Assembly (NCBI GenBank): GCA_017546605.1
Contig: JAFYSH010000029.1
Span: forward strand, 1-64,000
Length of the DNA: 64,000 nt
From: Bacteroidales bacterium
GTDB lineage: Bacteria; Bacteroidota; Bacteroidia; Bacteroidales; UBA932
Direction: 5' to 3'
A program made the translations under genes and the position numbers. Of this stretch, positions 1 through 8,593 are shown one piece after another. The first letter of the stretch is position 1; every line of letters starts with the position of its first letter. The notes beneath the pieces were generated by a model, which was not told the DNA's origin, did not search any database, and worked only from the letters and a program-made list of their open reading frames with translations.

Positions 1-81
1 AACATATAGTCTGAACATGTCTAATACCCGCTAAAGGGAATACCTAGAGGGACCCATAGTTCACATCATTCAGGCCTATGT

Positions 82-89
82 CAAAGGTA
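82..89 (-). promoter_or_regulatory. Putative -7 box (TACCTTTG)
   Basis: The minus strand reads TACCTTTG, an exact match to the Bacteroidetes TAnnTTTG consensus. It lies just past the hairpin at 100-130 and points off the left edge of the window. I see no clear -33 TTTG, so support rests on the box and its position. Confidence 0.4.
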
Positions 90-99
90 CAATAAAAGA

Positions 100-130
100 G
101 CACCATAACTCCATATTGGAATTATGGTGC
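100..130 (-). terminator. Hairpin, probable terminator
   Basis: A 31-bp near-perfect inverted repeat starts and ends with GCACCATAA/TTATGGTGC and has one internal mismatch. On the minus strand it is followed by TCTTTTATT, a moderate T tract. It would end leftward transcription just before the -7 box at 82-89. Confidence 0.5.
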
Positions 131-192
131 AAATCTAAAAGTGGGGCCCGTTGGCAGCAAGTTATAGCGTAGCGATGACGCAGATGACAATG

Positions 193-229
193 GGAGGGTC
201 CGGAGTGAGCGAAGCGAACGGAGTCCTCC
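193..229. repeat. GC-rich imperfect hairpin, possible REP-like element
   Basis: GGAGG at 193-197 pairs with CCTCC at 225-229, and CCG/CGG extends the stem inward, around a purine-rich loop containing GAGCGAAGCGAA. No T tract follows on either strand. It looks like a short interspersed palindromic unit, but no second copy was noticed in this window. Confidence 0.3.
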
Positions 230-261
230 GCAATCACTACTATCCTCCCGGTGCAATATAA

Positions 262-315
262 AAATGAAAAGAGGCTAACCTCAAAGTCTAAATTAACTTT
301 TTGGTCAGCCCCTTT
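262..315 (-). terminator. Rho-independent terminator after the nucleotidase gene
   Basis: Read on the minus strand, AAAGGGGCTGACC (315-303) pairs with GGTTAGCCTCTTT (280-268), a 13-bp stem with two G-T wobbles, followed by TCATTTTTATAT. It lies 19 bases past the stop codon at 334 and ends the operon that begins at 4183. Confidence 0.7.
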
Positions 316-333
316 CTATCCCTTTCCGATACC

Positions 334-1146
334 CTATTGGAAATCGATATCAAATCTTCCAACCCATTCTCCTTGTGCACCATCTTGCACCACGACAACA
401 TCCTGATCATCCAAATTCCGGAACAAATGTTCTTGTTTGAGGAAAGTGTGTGAGTGTCCTCCGATGATCATATCAATGTTGCGACTATTCTTCGCCAATT
501 CCGTATCCGATGTTTTTCCAGCATAGCCCAAATGGGACAAAACGATGATCATATCACAGGCATACTCTTGGCGTAAAAGCATAGCATAACGATTGGCCAC
601 CTCAACCGCATTCTGATAGACCAATCCTTGACGGCAATGCGCAGACACAAGGCCTTCCAGTTTAGCTGTAAGGCCAATGATTCCAATGCGGCGGCCAGCT
701 CGCTCTACCATCGTATAGGGCTGGATCAGCCCCTCCAGCGGGGTTCCAGTAAAATCATAATTGGCACAAACTGTTGCATAGTTTGCCTTTTTCAAGCGAC
801 GCGCCAATTCCGCCATACCATTGTCCAATTCGTGGTTTCCCAATGCGACCACATCATAGCCCAATACATTCATCAAATCCACTTCAATATCCCCATTAAA
901 CACGGTAAAATAGGGGGTTCCCTGGTTGTAGTCCCCAGCATCCAATACCAATACCTCCGGTCCTTCTGCTCGCACGGTTTGGAAGTATTCATAACGACGG
1001 CTGATACCTCCTCTTCCCTTCCCTTTTCCAACAGTCATCGTCTCCAGTTGACTGTGTGTGTCATTGGTATGTAAAATAATCAGATCTTGTGCTTGCACTG
1101 TTGCTGCCACCAACAACCAACAGGCGATCATCCAATATTTTTTCAT
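334..1146 (-). CDS. 5'-nucleotidase N-terminal (metallophosphatase) protein, exported
   Basis: Exported metallophosphoesterase of the UshA/5'-nucleotidase N-terminal family, about 270 aa. After a signal peptide (residues 1-20) the dimetal motifs occur in order: HTNDTH, DAGDYNQG, GNHELDNG, LSHLGY and GGHSHTF. The set is complete, so the catalytic half is probably active on nucleotides or related phosphate esters. The substrate-binding C-terminal domain of classical UshA is absent and is encoded by the gene immediately upstream. The ATG at 1146 is preferred over a TTG six codons earlier because it gives a normal signal peptide and is preceded by AGAAAAAGAG. The gene ends with TAG. Last gene of the 4183-334 operon. 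Confidence 0.88.
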   Translation of the reverse strand: MKKYWMIACWLLVAATVQAQDLIILHTNDTHSQLETMTVGKGKGRGGISRRYEYFQTVRAEGPEVLVLDAGDYNQGTPYFTVFNGDIEVDLMNVLGYDVVALGNHELDNGMAELARRLKKANYATVCANYDFTGTPLEGLIQPYTMVERAGRRIGIIGLTAKLEGLVSAHCRQGLVYQNAVEVANRYAMLLRQEYACDMIIVLSHLGYAGKTSDTELAKNSRNIDMIIGGHSHTFLKQEHLFRNLDDQDVVVVQDGAQGEWVGRFDIDFQ

Positions 1147-1164
1147 AGACTCTTTTTCTGTCAA

Positions 1165-1914
1165 TTATTCATAAATAACAATCCGTCCATCCTTGCGATC
1201 GGTCAATGTTCTACCCGCAGCTGTTTCCTTACGCATGTAATTTTCTACTGCGTCCCGCAACACGATCTTGGTTTCCACCAAGCTACCCGGCAATGCTTTC
1301 GACCCTACGAACACCTTGCCACTTCCGCCCATCAGGAAGTCAATGGTTGCGAGTTTGTAGGTTTTCTCATCGTCCAACGGGGCACCGCCCACGTTGCATT
1401 TGACCATTTTACCATCCCGCACTTCAATTTCCACTCCTCCCAATGCTTCAAAGCTGTTGGACCTGGCAAAACGTTCCAACTGACTGCGTACATCCTTACC
1501 GGAGAGTGAAATCACAACGATGTAGTTATTAAAAGGAAAGATGGAATAGATGTCATAAATACGCACGGCTCCTTGGGGCAAAGAAGCACGAAGTCCCCCG
1601 AAATTAGTCATTGAAAAGACAAGGTCTTCCGGCTGGGTATAGGCTCTGGCCGCATCCAAAATAATATCCGCTGCCAAATTGCTCAAACTACTCTCAGGGT
1701 TATGTTTGTCCATTTCCAACTCCGAATAGGCCACAATTTCCATCAAGGGCTCGATACCCGGATGGTACTTCTGCAAAATGGAATCGGCTATGTTTGGCTG
1801 TTTCGATTCCCAAGTTGTATCCATCGCAACGCGTTTCCAGGTATAAGAATACGACTGCCCGGACACGAAGCCGGCCAGGAGCGCCAGGATACTTGATAAT
1901 AATAAACGCTTCAT
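1165..1914 (-). CDS. 5'-nucleotidase C-terminal domain protein, exported
   Basis: Exported protein of 249 aa with a signal peptide (MKRLLLSSILALLAGFVSGQ) followed only by the substrate-binding domain found at the C-terminus of UshA-type 5'-nucleotidases. Visible family signatures are ESSLSNLAAD, TNFGGLRA, the aromatic substrate clamp FPFNN and DFLMGGSGK. It lacks the metal-binding catalytic half, which is the next gene (1146-334), only 18 bp downstream. The two products presumably form one enzyme in the periplasm; that assembly is an inference. Fourteen bases separate it from the ABC permease gene upstream. Confidence 0.87.
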   Translation of the reverse strand: MKRLLLSSILALLAGFVSGQSYSYTWKRVAMDTTWESKQPNIADSILQKYHPGIEPLMEIVAYSELEMDKHNPESSLSNLAADIILDAARAYTQPEDLVFSMTNFGGLRASLPQGAVRIYDIYSIFPFNNYIVVISLSGKDVRSQLERFARSNSFEALGGVEIEVRDGKMVKCNVGGAPLDDEKTYKLATIDFLMGGSGKVFVGSKALPGSLVETKIVLRDAVENYMRKETAAGRTLTDRKDGRIVIYE

Positions 1915-1928
1915 AAATTATTTAAATT

Positions 1929-3266
1929 TTAATACTTTAACCAAATCCACAAATCCCTGAATTGCACTTTCTTGCCGTACATCAGAATACCGGTACGGTA
2001 GATTTTGGCTGACACCCAGGTAATTCCCAGGAAGGTAATGAACAGCAAACCCAAAGAAGCAAGCAGTTCTCCAATGGGGACCCCCCCCTCGAAGGGGATT
2101 CGAGCCATCATAACCATCGGTGAGGTAAATGGAATGATAGAAGCCCAAACTGAAAGCGCACTGTCCGGATATTGGAACGTTTGCATCATAATGAACAAAC
2201 CCACAATCAAGGGTGCCGTAATCGGCAATACTAACATTTGGGTATCTGCTTCATTCTCAACAGCAGATCCGACTGCAGCAAACATCGCAGCATACAACAG
2301 GTAGCCCAAAACAAAGTAAAGGAAGAAGCAGCCAATGATATACGGGAAATTGATCTGCGCCAGCATTTGAATGATATTGAGCGGACCCATAAAAGCAGGA
2401 TCCACCATGGAGGCATCCAACATTGAAGGATTTTGGATGGCCATTTCCAGCATCGAAGGGTCCAAAACTGACTGTCCCAATACAAACAGCCCCCCTACAA
2501 GCAAGACCAAAGTCAATACAATCCAAATTGCAAACTGGGTAATCGCCACCGAAGCAACGCCCAAGATCTTACCGATCATCAATTCAAATGGTTTGACGGA
2601 AGAAACAATGACCTCAACAATCCGACTCGATTTTTCATCAATCACACTCCGCATGACCATGTTGCCAAACATAAAAATGAACATATAGATCAACAAACTT
2701 GCCACGTAAGAGATTACCATGTTTACCTCCACAATACTTTGCTTTTCCTGACCACTCTCTCCGAACAAATAGGTCTTCATTGTAATTTCTGGATTGAGAT
2801 CCTCCAGCAAAGACTGAATGTTCTCAATGTCGTATGTCTGCATCCGGTAAGCCTGCAAGGCTGTCTCAGCACGACGGGTCAAAAAGGATCGAACCTCCAT
2901 GTTCAGGTCCTTTTCTGACCACGATGTCAAGGAAATCATACGGTTCGTATCCAAAGGTGAGATACAAATCAACGCATCGGCTTCCAAGTTCCGATAATCC
3001 GCCTTAAGCTCCTCCACAGTGCCGGTCACCGGTTTAAAGTTCAATTTCTCCGTATCGGTCAAATAGGGCATCACCAAACCGGACTCATCCAACACCGCCA
3101 AGGTTTGTTCATTTCCCGAGGCATTCAACATCAGCACACTGGGAAGAATGATCAGAGCCGCCATCATCAAGGGGGCCAAAATGGTAATCAACAAGAATGA
3201 TTTCTTTTTCACACGGATGGAAAACTCCCGTCCCATCACAATGCGTACTTTGTTCCAATTCATCAT
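1929..3266 (-). CDS. ABC-2 type transporter permease (NatB-like)
   Basis: Inner-membrane permease of 445 aa. It has one transmembrane helix near residues 24-45, a long periplasmic domain of about 150 residues, then a block of about five helices from about 185 to the end. This is the ABC2_membrane_3 (NatB) layout used by exporters. The start overlaps the ATPase gene by four bases (ATGA), so translation is coupled. A run of eight C lies near 2081-2088 but the frame is intact across it. The substrate cannot be inferred; NatAB homologues export Na+ or other small compounds. Confidence 0.88.
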   Translation of the reverse strand: MMNWNKVRIVMGREFSIRVKKKSFLLITILAPLMMAALIILPSVLMLNASGNEQTLAVLDESGLVMPYLTDTEKLNFKPVTGTVEELKADYRNLEADALICISPLDTNRMISLTSWSEKDLNMEVRSFLTRRAETALQAYRMQTYDIENIQSLLEDLNPEITMKTYLFGESGQEKQSIVEVNMVISYVASLLIYMFIFMFGNMVMRSVIDEKSSRIVEVIVSSVKPFELMIGKILGVASVAITQFAIWIVLTLVLLVGGLFVLGQSVLDPSMLEMAIQNPSMLDASMVDPAFMGPLNIIQMLAQINFPYIIGCFFLYFVLGYLLYAAMFAAVGSAVENEADTQMLVLPITAPLIVGLFIMMQTFQYPDSALSVWASIIPFTSPMVMMARIPFEGGVPIGELLASLGLLFITFLGITWVSAKIYRTGILMYGKKVQFRDLWIWLKY

Positions 3267-4183
3267 CGTCCTCCTTCTTTCACCAATTTGATAAATATGT
3301 CTTTCATACTCGGAATCAAGTCCCGTACTTGATTCGGCTCAATATCCCACTGCGTAAGCAAAGCCACCATTGCTTCTTTGGTGGATATGCCAGACAATTG
3401 AAAAACTGCACGACGGTTCTCTTTGAAAGGCTCGTCACTGATCAGTGTCACCCCGGATAGATCCGGCGCAGTCTGCGGCAAAGATCCTTTGTAGAGAACC
3501 TCCACTTGATTCTCTCCATATTGCTGACGGATTTGTTCAACACCTCCGGTGACCACCAGATTGGACTGGTTGATCAAAGCGATCTGATCACACAACTCTT
3601 CTACCGATTCCATGTTGTGGGTCGAAAGGATGATGGTAGTACCCTCGGCTTTCATTCGCAAAATTTCATTCCGGATCAACTCTACATTCACCGGGTCAAA
3701 TCCTGAAAAAGGCTCATCCAGGATCAAGAGTTTGGGGCGATGGAGCACCGTCGTAATGAACTGTACTTTCTGTGCCATCCCCTTGGACAACTCTTCCACC
3801 TTCTTGTTCCACCAGCCTTGTATCTCAAAGCGTTCAAACCATTTTTTCAATTCACGCTGTGCATCCAAGGAAGACATTCCTTTTAAACGGGCCAAATACA
3901 TCGCCTGCTCACCCACTTTCATCTTCCGATACAGCCCGCGTTCCTCCGGCAGGTACCCTATCTTATAGACATCGTCTGGATGGATCGGACGTCCCTGAAA
4001 AAGAACCGATCCCGCATCCGGAATCGTAATCTGATTGATAATCCGGATCATTGTCGTCTTACCTGCGCCATTGGGCCCCAACATCCCAAAAATTTCACCT
4101 TGCGGGATATTGATGGAAACCCGATTAAGCGCCGTATAATCGCCAAAACGTTTTACGATTTGTTGGCATTCAACTAGATTCAT
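3263..4183 (-). CDS. ABC transporter ATP-binding protein
   Basis: ATPase of 306 aa partnering the permease at 1929-3266. The Walker A motif GPNGAGKT is at residues 36-43, the Q-loop region EERGLYRKM follows, the signature is LSKGMAQ and Walker B is LLILDEPFSG followed by the switch-region STHNM. About 80 residues after the core form the C-terminal extension seen in NatA/DrrA-type exporters (DUF4162-like). First gene of a four-gene operon that ends with the split 5'-nucleotidase. Confidence 0.92.
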   Translation of the reverse strand: MNLVECQQIVKRFGDYTALNRVSINIPQGEIFGMLGPNGAGKTTMIRIINQITIPDAGSVLFQGRPIHPDDVYKIGYLPEERGLYRKMKVGEQAMYLARLKGMSSLDAQRELKKWFERFEIQGWWNKKVEELSKGMAQKVQFITTVLHRPKLLILDEPFSGFDPVNVELIRNEILRMKAEGTTIILSTHNMESVEELCDQIALINQSNLVVTGGVEQIRQQYGENQVEVLYKGSLPQTAPDLSGVTLISDEPFKENRRAVFQLSGISTKEAMVALLTQWDIEPNQVRDLIPSMKDIFIKLVKEGGR

Positions 4184-4214
4184 CGTTGTAATACTTTCGT
4201 CTGTTAATTTCTTA

Positions 4215-4222
4215 CAAAGATA
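4215..4222 (-). promoter_or_regulatory. -7 promoter box of the ABC/nucleotidase operon (TATCTTTG)
   Basis: The minus strand reads TATCTTTG, an exact TAnnTTTG match, about 32 bases upstream of the ATG at 4183. No convincing -33 element is seen. Confidence 0.6.
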
Positions 4223-4245
4223 GAAATATCCAGAAATGAATGCAT

Positions 4246-4288
4246 AAAAAAAAGAGACACCCCTCTGCTACAACGGGCATCTCTTTTT
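4246..4288 (-). terminator. Rho-independent terminator after the HhH gene
   Basis: Read on the minus strand, AAAAAGAGATGCCC pairs with GGGTGTCTCTTTTT (two G-T wobbles), followed by a run of T at 4253-4246. It ends the 6579-4371 operon. Because both arms are A/T-rich at the outside it might also work in the plus direction. Confidence 0.8.
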
Positions 4289-4370
4289 ACGTACTAAAAC
4301 CTAAACCTACTTAATAGATGCAGATAGGTGGCATTTTGTTTCAAAAAAATCGAAATTTTTTTCACTTTTC

Positions 4371-5135
4371 TCAGGGGCGACAATAAATCCAAAGCTTTTT
4401 CGCCTTAGAAACAGGAATAACACCATGACTCACAAGATCTTCCAATTTTATTGGTTTTTCCTGAAATTCTCGCCAGCGAACAATGGATGAAGTCAGGTAA
4501 GAACCAATATACGGATGCCGTGCCAAGGAATCAGCGGGTGAACAAGAAAGTGACAAGCAACGAATCTGCGTCGTATCACACCACAGACGCACCGACAACG
4601 ACCTCCAACGAAGCGAATCCAGCCCCACTTCCAACAACTGCTCCACTGCTGCATAGCCTCCCAACCGATCCCGATAGTCCAATATCTTTCGGGCAAAGTA
4701 AGGGCCAATGCCCGGCAATGCATCCAATGCTGCCGAGTCTGCTTGATTCAAGTTCAGTTTCTTGTGCTGAGGTACGTGAATGTATAAATAGGGTTCTAGA
4801 CGCTCGTACAGAGAATCGGACACCGTATACATCCGGGCAAAATCCTGTTTTTCCCAGAAAAATCCGCCTTTTTCTCGCCAATTGATGATGACCTGCGCCT
4901 GTTTGGGAGACAAACCCAGCCAAACCAGTTCTTGCGTAGTCACATAGTTGGGATCAAACGCAAACAGCGTATCCCTTCGTTCCACAAAACGATCCTGTAG
5001 CGGAAACCCGACTGCTTCTGTGGCTCCTCCTAATGAAGCACGAACAAACAGACAGGTCTGCAACAACAGCAAGACAAATACCAAAATAAGAATTCCGCGC
5101 TCAAAGCTCCTGGTGATCCGATCTCTTCCCCTCAT
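4371..5135 (-). CDS. Helix-hairpin-helix protein, ComEA-like, membrane-anchored
   Basis: 254 aa. A basic N-terminus is followed by one transmembrane helix (about residues 15-33), then three helix-hairpin-helix units. The clearest are LGLSPKQAQVIINWREKGGF, LDALPGIGPYFARKILDYRD and a degenerate third unit near the C-terminus. Single-helix HhH proteins of this kind resemble ComEA, which binds incoming DNA in competent bacteria, but a competence role here is only an inference. The first 35 bases overlap the end of rsmI, so the two are probably translated from one message. Confidence 0.75.
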   Translation of the reverse strand: MRGRDRITRSFERGILILVFVLLLLQTCLFVRASLGGATEAVGFPLQDRFVERRDTLFAFDPNYVTTQELVWLGLSPKQAQVIINWREKGGFFWEKQDFARMYTVSDSLYERLEPYLYIHVPQHKKLNLNQADSAALDALPGIGPYFARKILDYRDRLGGYAAVEQLLEVGLDSLRWRSLSVRLWCDTTQIRCLSLSCSPADSLARHPYIGSYLTSSIVRWREFQEKPIKLEDLVSHGVIPVSKAKKLWIYCRP

Positions 5136-5805
5136 CCTCTCTTCCTCCTACGATCAATACAATTTCTCCTTTCGGTTCTTTTTCTTTAAAATGAGCAATT
5201 ACTTCCGCCAAAGTTCCGCGTACGGTTTCTTCGTGCAGCTTGCTGATCTCCCGACAAACCGCACAAGGTCGCTGTGCTCCAAAAAACTCCGACAATTGTT
5301 CCAGCGTTTTCAACAAACGATAGGGAGACTCATAAAAAATCAACGTACGTTCCTCCTGGGCCAACTGTTTCAGCCGGGTCTGTCTTCCTTTTTTAACCGG
5401 AAGAAAACCTTCAAAAACAAAACGGTCACAAGGCAAGCCAGAAGAAACCAATGCCGGTACAAAAGCCGTCGCTCCTGGCAAGGTTTCCACAGGAACCCCC
5501 TGGGCCACACAATGACGGACCAGAAAAAAGCCTGGATCGGAAATGCCCGGCGTCCCTGCATCTGAAATCAAAGCCACATTCAACCCTGCTTGAATCCGTT
5601 CACAGACCCCTGCCGCTGCCCGATGTTCGTTAAATTTATGATGCGACTCCATCCGAGTCCGAATTTCATAATGCCGTAACAGGACCGAACTCGTACGTGT
5701 ATCTTCCGCCAAAATCAAATCCACCTCTTTCAATACCTCCAAGGCCCGAAGGGTGATGTCTGACAAATTACCAACCGGAGTCGGAACAATGTATAATTTT
5801 CCCAT
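5101..5805 (-). CDS. rsmI: 16S rRNA (cytidine(1402)-2'-O)-methyltransferase
   Basis: RsmI uses S-adenosylmethionine to 2'-O-methylate C1402 in the ribosomal decoding centre. The 234-aa protein begins with the family hallmark LYIVPTPVGNLSDITLRAL, followed by LAEDTRTS and the SAM-site motif LISDAGTPGISDPG. It is shorter than the roughly 286-aa E. coli enzyme because it lacks the C-terminal extension, which is normal in Bacteroidota. The ATG is three bases from the upstream stop, and the gene lies between the coiled-coil gene and the HhH gene in one operon. Confidence 0.93.
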   Translation of the reverse strand: MGKLYIVPTPVGNLSDITLRALEVLKEVDLILAEDTRTSSVLLRHYEIRTRMESHHKFNEHRAAAGVCERIQAGLNVALISDAGTPGISDPGFFLVRHCVAQGVPVETLPGATAFVPALVSSGLPCDRFVFEGFLPVKKGRQTRLKQLAQEERTLIFYESPYRLLKTLEQLSEFFGAQRPCAVCREISKLHEETVRGTLAEVIAHFKEKEPKGEIVLIVGGREDEGKRSDHQEL

Positions 5806-5808
5806 AGC

Positions 5809-6579
5809 CTAATCGCGGATCTTTCTACGAACAATCATATAGAACCGATATACCAACGGACTTTGTTCATCCCATTGCGGATGTTCACGACGCATCTTTT
5901 CCACAAATTCTGACAAGTTGCTGGCCTGATTGACCGCATCCAAAGTAGCCGCCAACAAATCACCTGAACCGTTGAACAATTCCCGAATCAAGACAATACG
6001 GTCATTCAACGACAAGGCCTTCCGCACATCCGTCACAGAGGGGCCCGCCAAGTCCACCAACCATGCTGGCTGACTTTTGCGAGCAGCTGCCTCTAAAATA
6101 GACAATTGTTGCTCTTGCTCAGAAATGGGTTCTGCCTCCGGATTCAATTCCACAAAGATTTCTTCATCCACCACCATTTCCCGTTCAAAAGGCAATTCCG
6201 GTTCCCGTTCCCGAGACGAAAGTGTTGCTTGGATTTCCAGCTGGGGCTCATTCTCAAGTGGCTCTACCAAAAAATCTTCGATGATTTCTTCTGCAAGTTC
6301 TTCTGCAGTTTCTTCTGAATGCTCCTCAAGGGGCGCGACCTCCGGTTCTTCAGCAATTTCTTCAAGCGGTTCTTCAACGGGCTTGGGCAACTGCTGGTAA
6401 GCAAGCAACTGTTCCTGCTGCGCTTGCAAACTGGCGCGCAACTGGGAGACTTCTTCCCGCAAACCGGCAACTTGCTCCATCAGATCCAGCACCCGTTGCT
6501 CGGTGAATTCTGCCCAAGACAACTGTGCTTGTTGCAGCTTATCTGCGTGTTGTTGAATTTCTGAAAAACGAGCATCCAT
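5809..6579 (-). CDS. Conserved hypothetical acidic coiled-coil protein
   Basis: I do not recognise a named family. The 256-aa protein has an N-terminal coiled coil (about residues 1-65, Gln/Leu/Glu-rich), a very acidic low-complexity linker (about 65-160, rich in E, P and L) and a compact C-terminal domain of about 85 residues (PAWLVDLAGPSVTDVRKALS to the end). No signal peptide or transmembrane segment is visible. The C-terminal block, which begins with a helix-rich DRIVLIRELFNGS segment, seems the conserved part. First gene of the operon with rsmI and the HhH gene, divergent from tdk. Confidence 0.7.
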   Translation of the reverse strand: MDARFSEIQQHADKLQQAQLSWAEFTEQRVLDLMEQVAGLREEVSQLRASLQAQQEQLLAYQQLPKPVEEPLEEIAEEPEVAPLEEHSEETAEELAEEIIEDFLVEPLENEPQLEIQATLSSREREPELPFEREMVVDEEIFVELNPEAEPISEQEQQLSILEAAARKSQPAWLVDLAGPSVTDVRKALSLNDRIVLIRELFNGSGDLLAATLDAVNQASNLSEFVEKMRREHPQWDEQSPLVYRFYMIVRRKIRD

Positions 6580-6604
6580 AGCTGTATAAATTGAATATTA
6601 TGCT

Positions 6605-6612
6605 TAACTTTG
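6605..6612 (+). promoter_or_regulatory. -7 promoter box of tdk (TAACTTTG)
   Basis: Exact TAnnTTTG match 31 bases upstream of the tdk ATG. It lies between the tdk start and the divergent gene at 6579, and no clear -33 box is present. Confidence 0.6.
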
Positions 6613-6630
6613 TCGTAGAATTACTACCCG

Positions 6631-6663
6631 CAAAAGTACAGAAATGTTTTTAGAAAACGCAAA
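6631..6663 (-). promoter_or_regulatory. Divergent promoter for the 6579-4371 operon
   Basis: The minus strand carries TACTTTTG (6638-6631) and, 21 bases upstream, TTTG (6663-6660), which falls inside the first codons of tdk. The predicted start is near 6624, about 45 bases before the ATG at 6579. The transcript start would lie within the tdk leader, so the two promoters face each other. Confidence 0.55.
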
Positions 6664-7231
6664 AAAAGCAGGAGCGATTGAAGTGATCTGCGGTTCTATG
6701 TTTTCCGGTAAAACGGAAGAATTGATCCGCCGGCTCAAACGCGCAAAATTTGCCCATCAGCGCGTCGAAATCTTCAAGCCCCAAATCGATATCCGCTATT
6801 CCGAAGAAGAAGTTGTTTCCCACGACGCCAATACCATTCTTTCGACCCCCGTGGAATCCCCGGAAAGCATCCTACTGCTATCAGGTGATGTGGATGTAGT
6901 AGGCATTGATGAAGCTCAATTTTTTGACGAGCGCATCGTGGAAGTCTGCCAACACTTGGCCGATCAGGGCATCCGGGTCATTGTTGCCGGCTTGGACATG
7001 GACTATATGGGAAAACCGTTTGGCCCGATGCCCGCTCTGATGGCCGTTGCAGAATACGTCACCAAAGTACACGCAATCTGTGTGCGCTGTGGCGATCCAG
7101 CACAACACTCCCACCGCCTGTCCACCAGCAATGAATTGGTCGTTCTCGGAGAAAAAGACATTTATGAACCGCTCTGCCGCCACTGCTTCAACAAAGCTCG
7201 TGCAGAGGAAGAAAATAAAAATACGTTATGA
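6644..7231 (+). CDS. tdk: Thymidine kinase
   Basis: Type II thymidine kinase, 195 aa, which phosphorylates thymidine in the salvage pathway. The P-loop [12 protein letters not shown] is near the N-terminus, GIDEAQFFD is the Walker B/catalytic glutamate region, and the zinc-binding lasso has CVRCG and CRHC pairs. The length is typical. Its stop overlaps the start of the DUF1963 gene by four bases (ATGA). Confidence 0.96.
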   Translation: MFLENAKKAGAIEVICGSMFSGKTEELIRRLKRAKFAHQRVEIFKPQIDIRYSEEEVVSHDANTILSTPVESPESILLLSGDVDVVGIDEAQFFDERIVEVCQHLADQGIRVIVAGLDMDYMGKPFGPMPALMAVAEYVTKVHAICVRCGDPAQHSHRLSTSNELVVLGEKDIYEPLCRHCFNKARAEEENKNTL

Positions 7232-7863
7232 TTTTAAAGACTCAAACCATCAACCCCGAAGAAATTCCTTTGGGATGCTCCAAGATGTGGGGTGGACCGG
7301 ATTTGCCGGAAGACATGGAATTTCCGATGTTTAAGGATGAAGTTGGTGATGAATACCACTACCGGTTCATCTGCCAGATTGATTGTCGCGAAGCTGCTCC
7401 GTTTGATCCGGAAGGTCTACTTCCCAAAACCGGAATCCTGTATTTCTTCGCGCGCATTGGCTACTACTTCTCCAACAGCTTTGATGACGAGCCCCGTAAC
7501 GACGGTTGGTGGAGCCCGGAAGACACCAAAGTCATTTATGTTCCGTCCAATGAAGACAAAAATCTAGCAGAAGCTGTTTTGTTGGATGACGACAACCAAC
7601 CCATTGCTCCAGCCGACGAGCGCATCAGTTTTAAAGAAGGTATTCCGGAAAACGGACACCAATTGCTGGGCCGTCCTTCCTATTTGGGAGACGAAATCCT
7701 TGAGGACCCGGACCGCGTGCTGCTACTGCAACTGGATTCTTGCAAAGCCGGTGATGAAGAGCTTAATTTCTGCGACTGTGGCATGCTCTACTTCACCATT
7801 CGCCGTGCTGATTTAGCTGCCAAAGATTTCAGCAAGGTGCAAGGCTATCTGGCTACCAGTTAA
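7228..7863 (+). CDS. DUF1963 family protein (YwqG-like)
   Basis: Cytosolic protein of 211 aa. The order of motifs matches DUF1963: [15 protein letters not shown] at the N-terminus, FICQIDC, a [10 protein letters not shown] strand and the late LLLQLDS with GMLYFTI. The family has no established biochemical role. It is translationally coupled to tdk (four-base overlap), and its last 11 bases overlap the convergent broken TapB-like gene. Confidence 0.85.
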   Translation: MILKTQTINPEEIPLGCSKMWGGPDLPEDMEFPMFKDEVGDEYHYRFICQIDCREAAPFDPEGLLPKTGILYFFARIGYYFSNSFDDEPRNDGWWSPEDTKVIYVPSNEDKNLAEAVLLDDDNQPIAPADERISFKEGIPENGHQLLGRPSYLGDEILEDPDRVLLLQLDSCKAGDEELNFCDCGMLYFTIRRADLAAKDFSKVQGYLATS

Positions 7864-8593
7864 TGGTCTCCAACAGGGTTACTGACTCCAGGTCTCCCTT
7901 GTCGTTGTAAACCATTTGCTTGACAAGACCGATCCCGTAAGCATACCACGAAGTGGTCTTTTGGAGTTCCCGTTGCATCATCGCCTTGGTGGTGATATTT
8001 TCACTCAAGACAAAACAATTAAAATCGCCGGCAGGAGTCTGAACCAGTTCCTGACCGGTGATTTTTCTTTGATTTCCCTTAATAGTCATGCTGACAAACA
8101 TCAGCTTCATGCGAAACTCATAATCCGGTAATTTACCCACTTCCGGATACTGGGGAACTCCACGAACCTCTCCGGTAAATTTCATTTTCTCCTTCACTTG
8201 TCGAAGCGATTCATCCAACTCTTCCTAGGAATATTCACCCGCATCTTTCATGGATTCCTTTGTGATTTTTCCAAAAGCCTCACTTTCAAAAATAGCACCC
8301 ATATCCAGGATACACTCGCCTTGTTCAAAGCGATAAAAAAGCTTGGTTTTCAACGTATCAGTGGGTGAAGCCACACTCACAATCTCCACATTCACAACCG
8401 CTTTTCCATTGACTGCATCCCCCGTTATGGATTCCACCGCATAAAAATTACGTTCTTTAAGATTCCCATCGGCATCCCATTTCAAATAGGTCCACCGGGC
8501 ATTTTCCGGTTGCGGAGGGAAAAATGTATGATTTTGTGCAATCAAGACCGAAGAACAACATACGGTCACCAAGATCAAAATTAACTTTTTCAT
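7853..8593 (-). pseudogene. TapB-like exported protein interrupted by an in-frame TAG
   Basis: A single reading frame of about 246 codons is split by TAG at 8225-8227. The first part (122 aa) has a signal peptide (MKKLILILVTVCCSSVLIAQ) and the N-terminal half of a small beta-rich exported protein. In the same frame after the TAG follow 123 codons with the rest of the fold, including LPDYEF, TPAGDFNCFVL and WYAYGIGLVKQMVYNDKGDL, which resemble the TapB/DUF3108-like family. No shift of frame is needed to join the halves. TAG is the ordinary stop here and also ends this same frame at 7853, so recoding is unlikely. Either this is a fresh nonsense mutation, a sequencing error, or a truncated product. 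It overlaps the upstream CNNM/CBS gene by four bases. Confidence 0.75.

Larger units (their letters stand above)
1..333. other. Intergenic region with terminators and hairpins
   Basis: No reading frame here looks coding. The region holds two terminator-like hairpins (100-130 and 262-315), a third GC-rich hairpin (193-229) and a minus-strand -7 promoter box (82-89). A minus-strand ATG at 16-18 opens a frame that runs off the left edge (M-F-R-L-Y-V), which could be the start of the next gene. Only six codons are visible, so this is not called as a gene. Confidence 0.6.

Noticed and set aside
2081..2088. Run of eight C in the ABC permease gene as a possible phase-variable or frameshift site
   Set aside because: The frame is intact across the run and the downstream transmembrane segments fit the family, so a shift is not needed.
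4371..5135. Competence function for the HhH protein
   Set aside because: A single membrane-anchored HhH protein resembles ComEA, but no other competence gene is nearby, so the role is left open.
7853..8593. Reassignment of TAG to an amino acid as the reason for the split TapB-like gene
   Set aside because: TAG is used as the final stop in this same frame and in other complete genes (for example 334, 10693 and 35528), so the code is standard.
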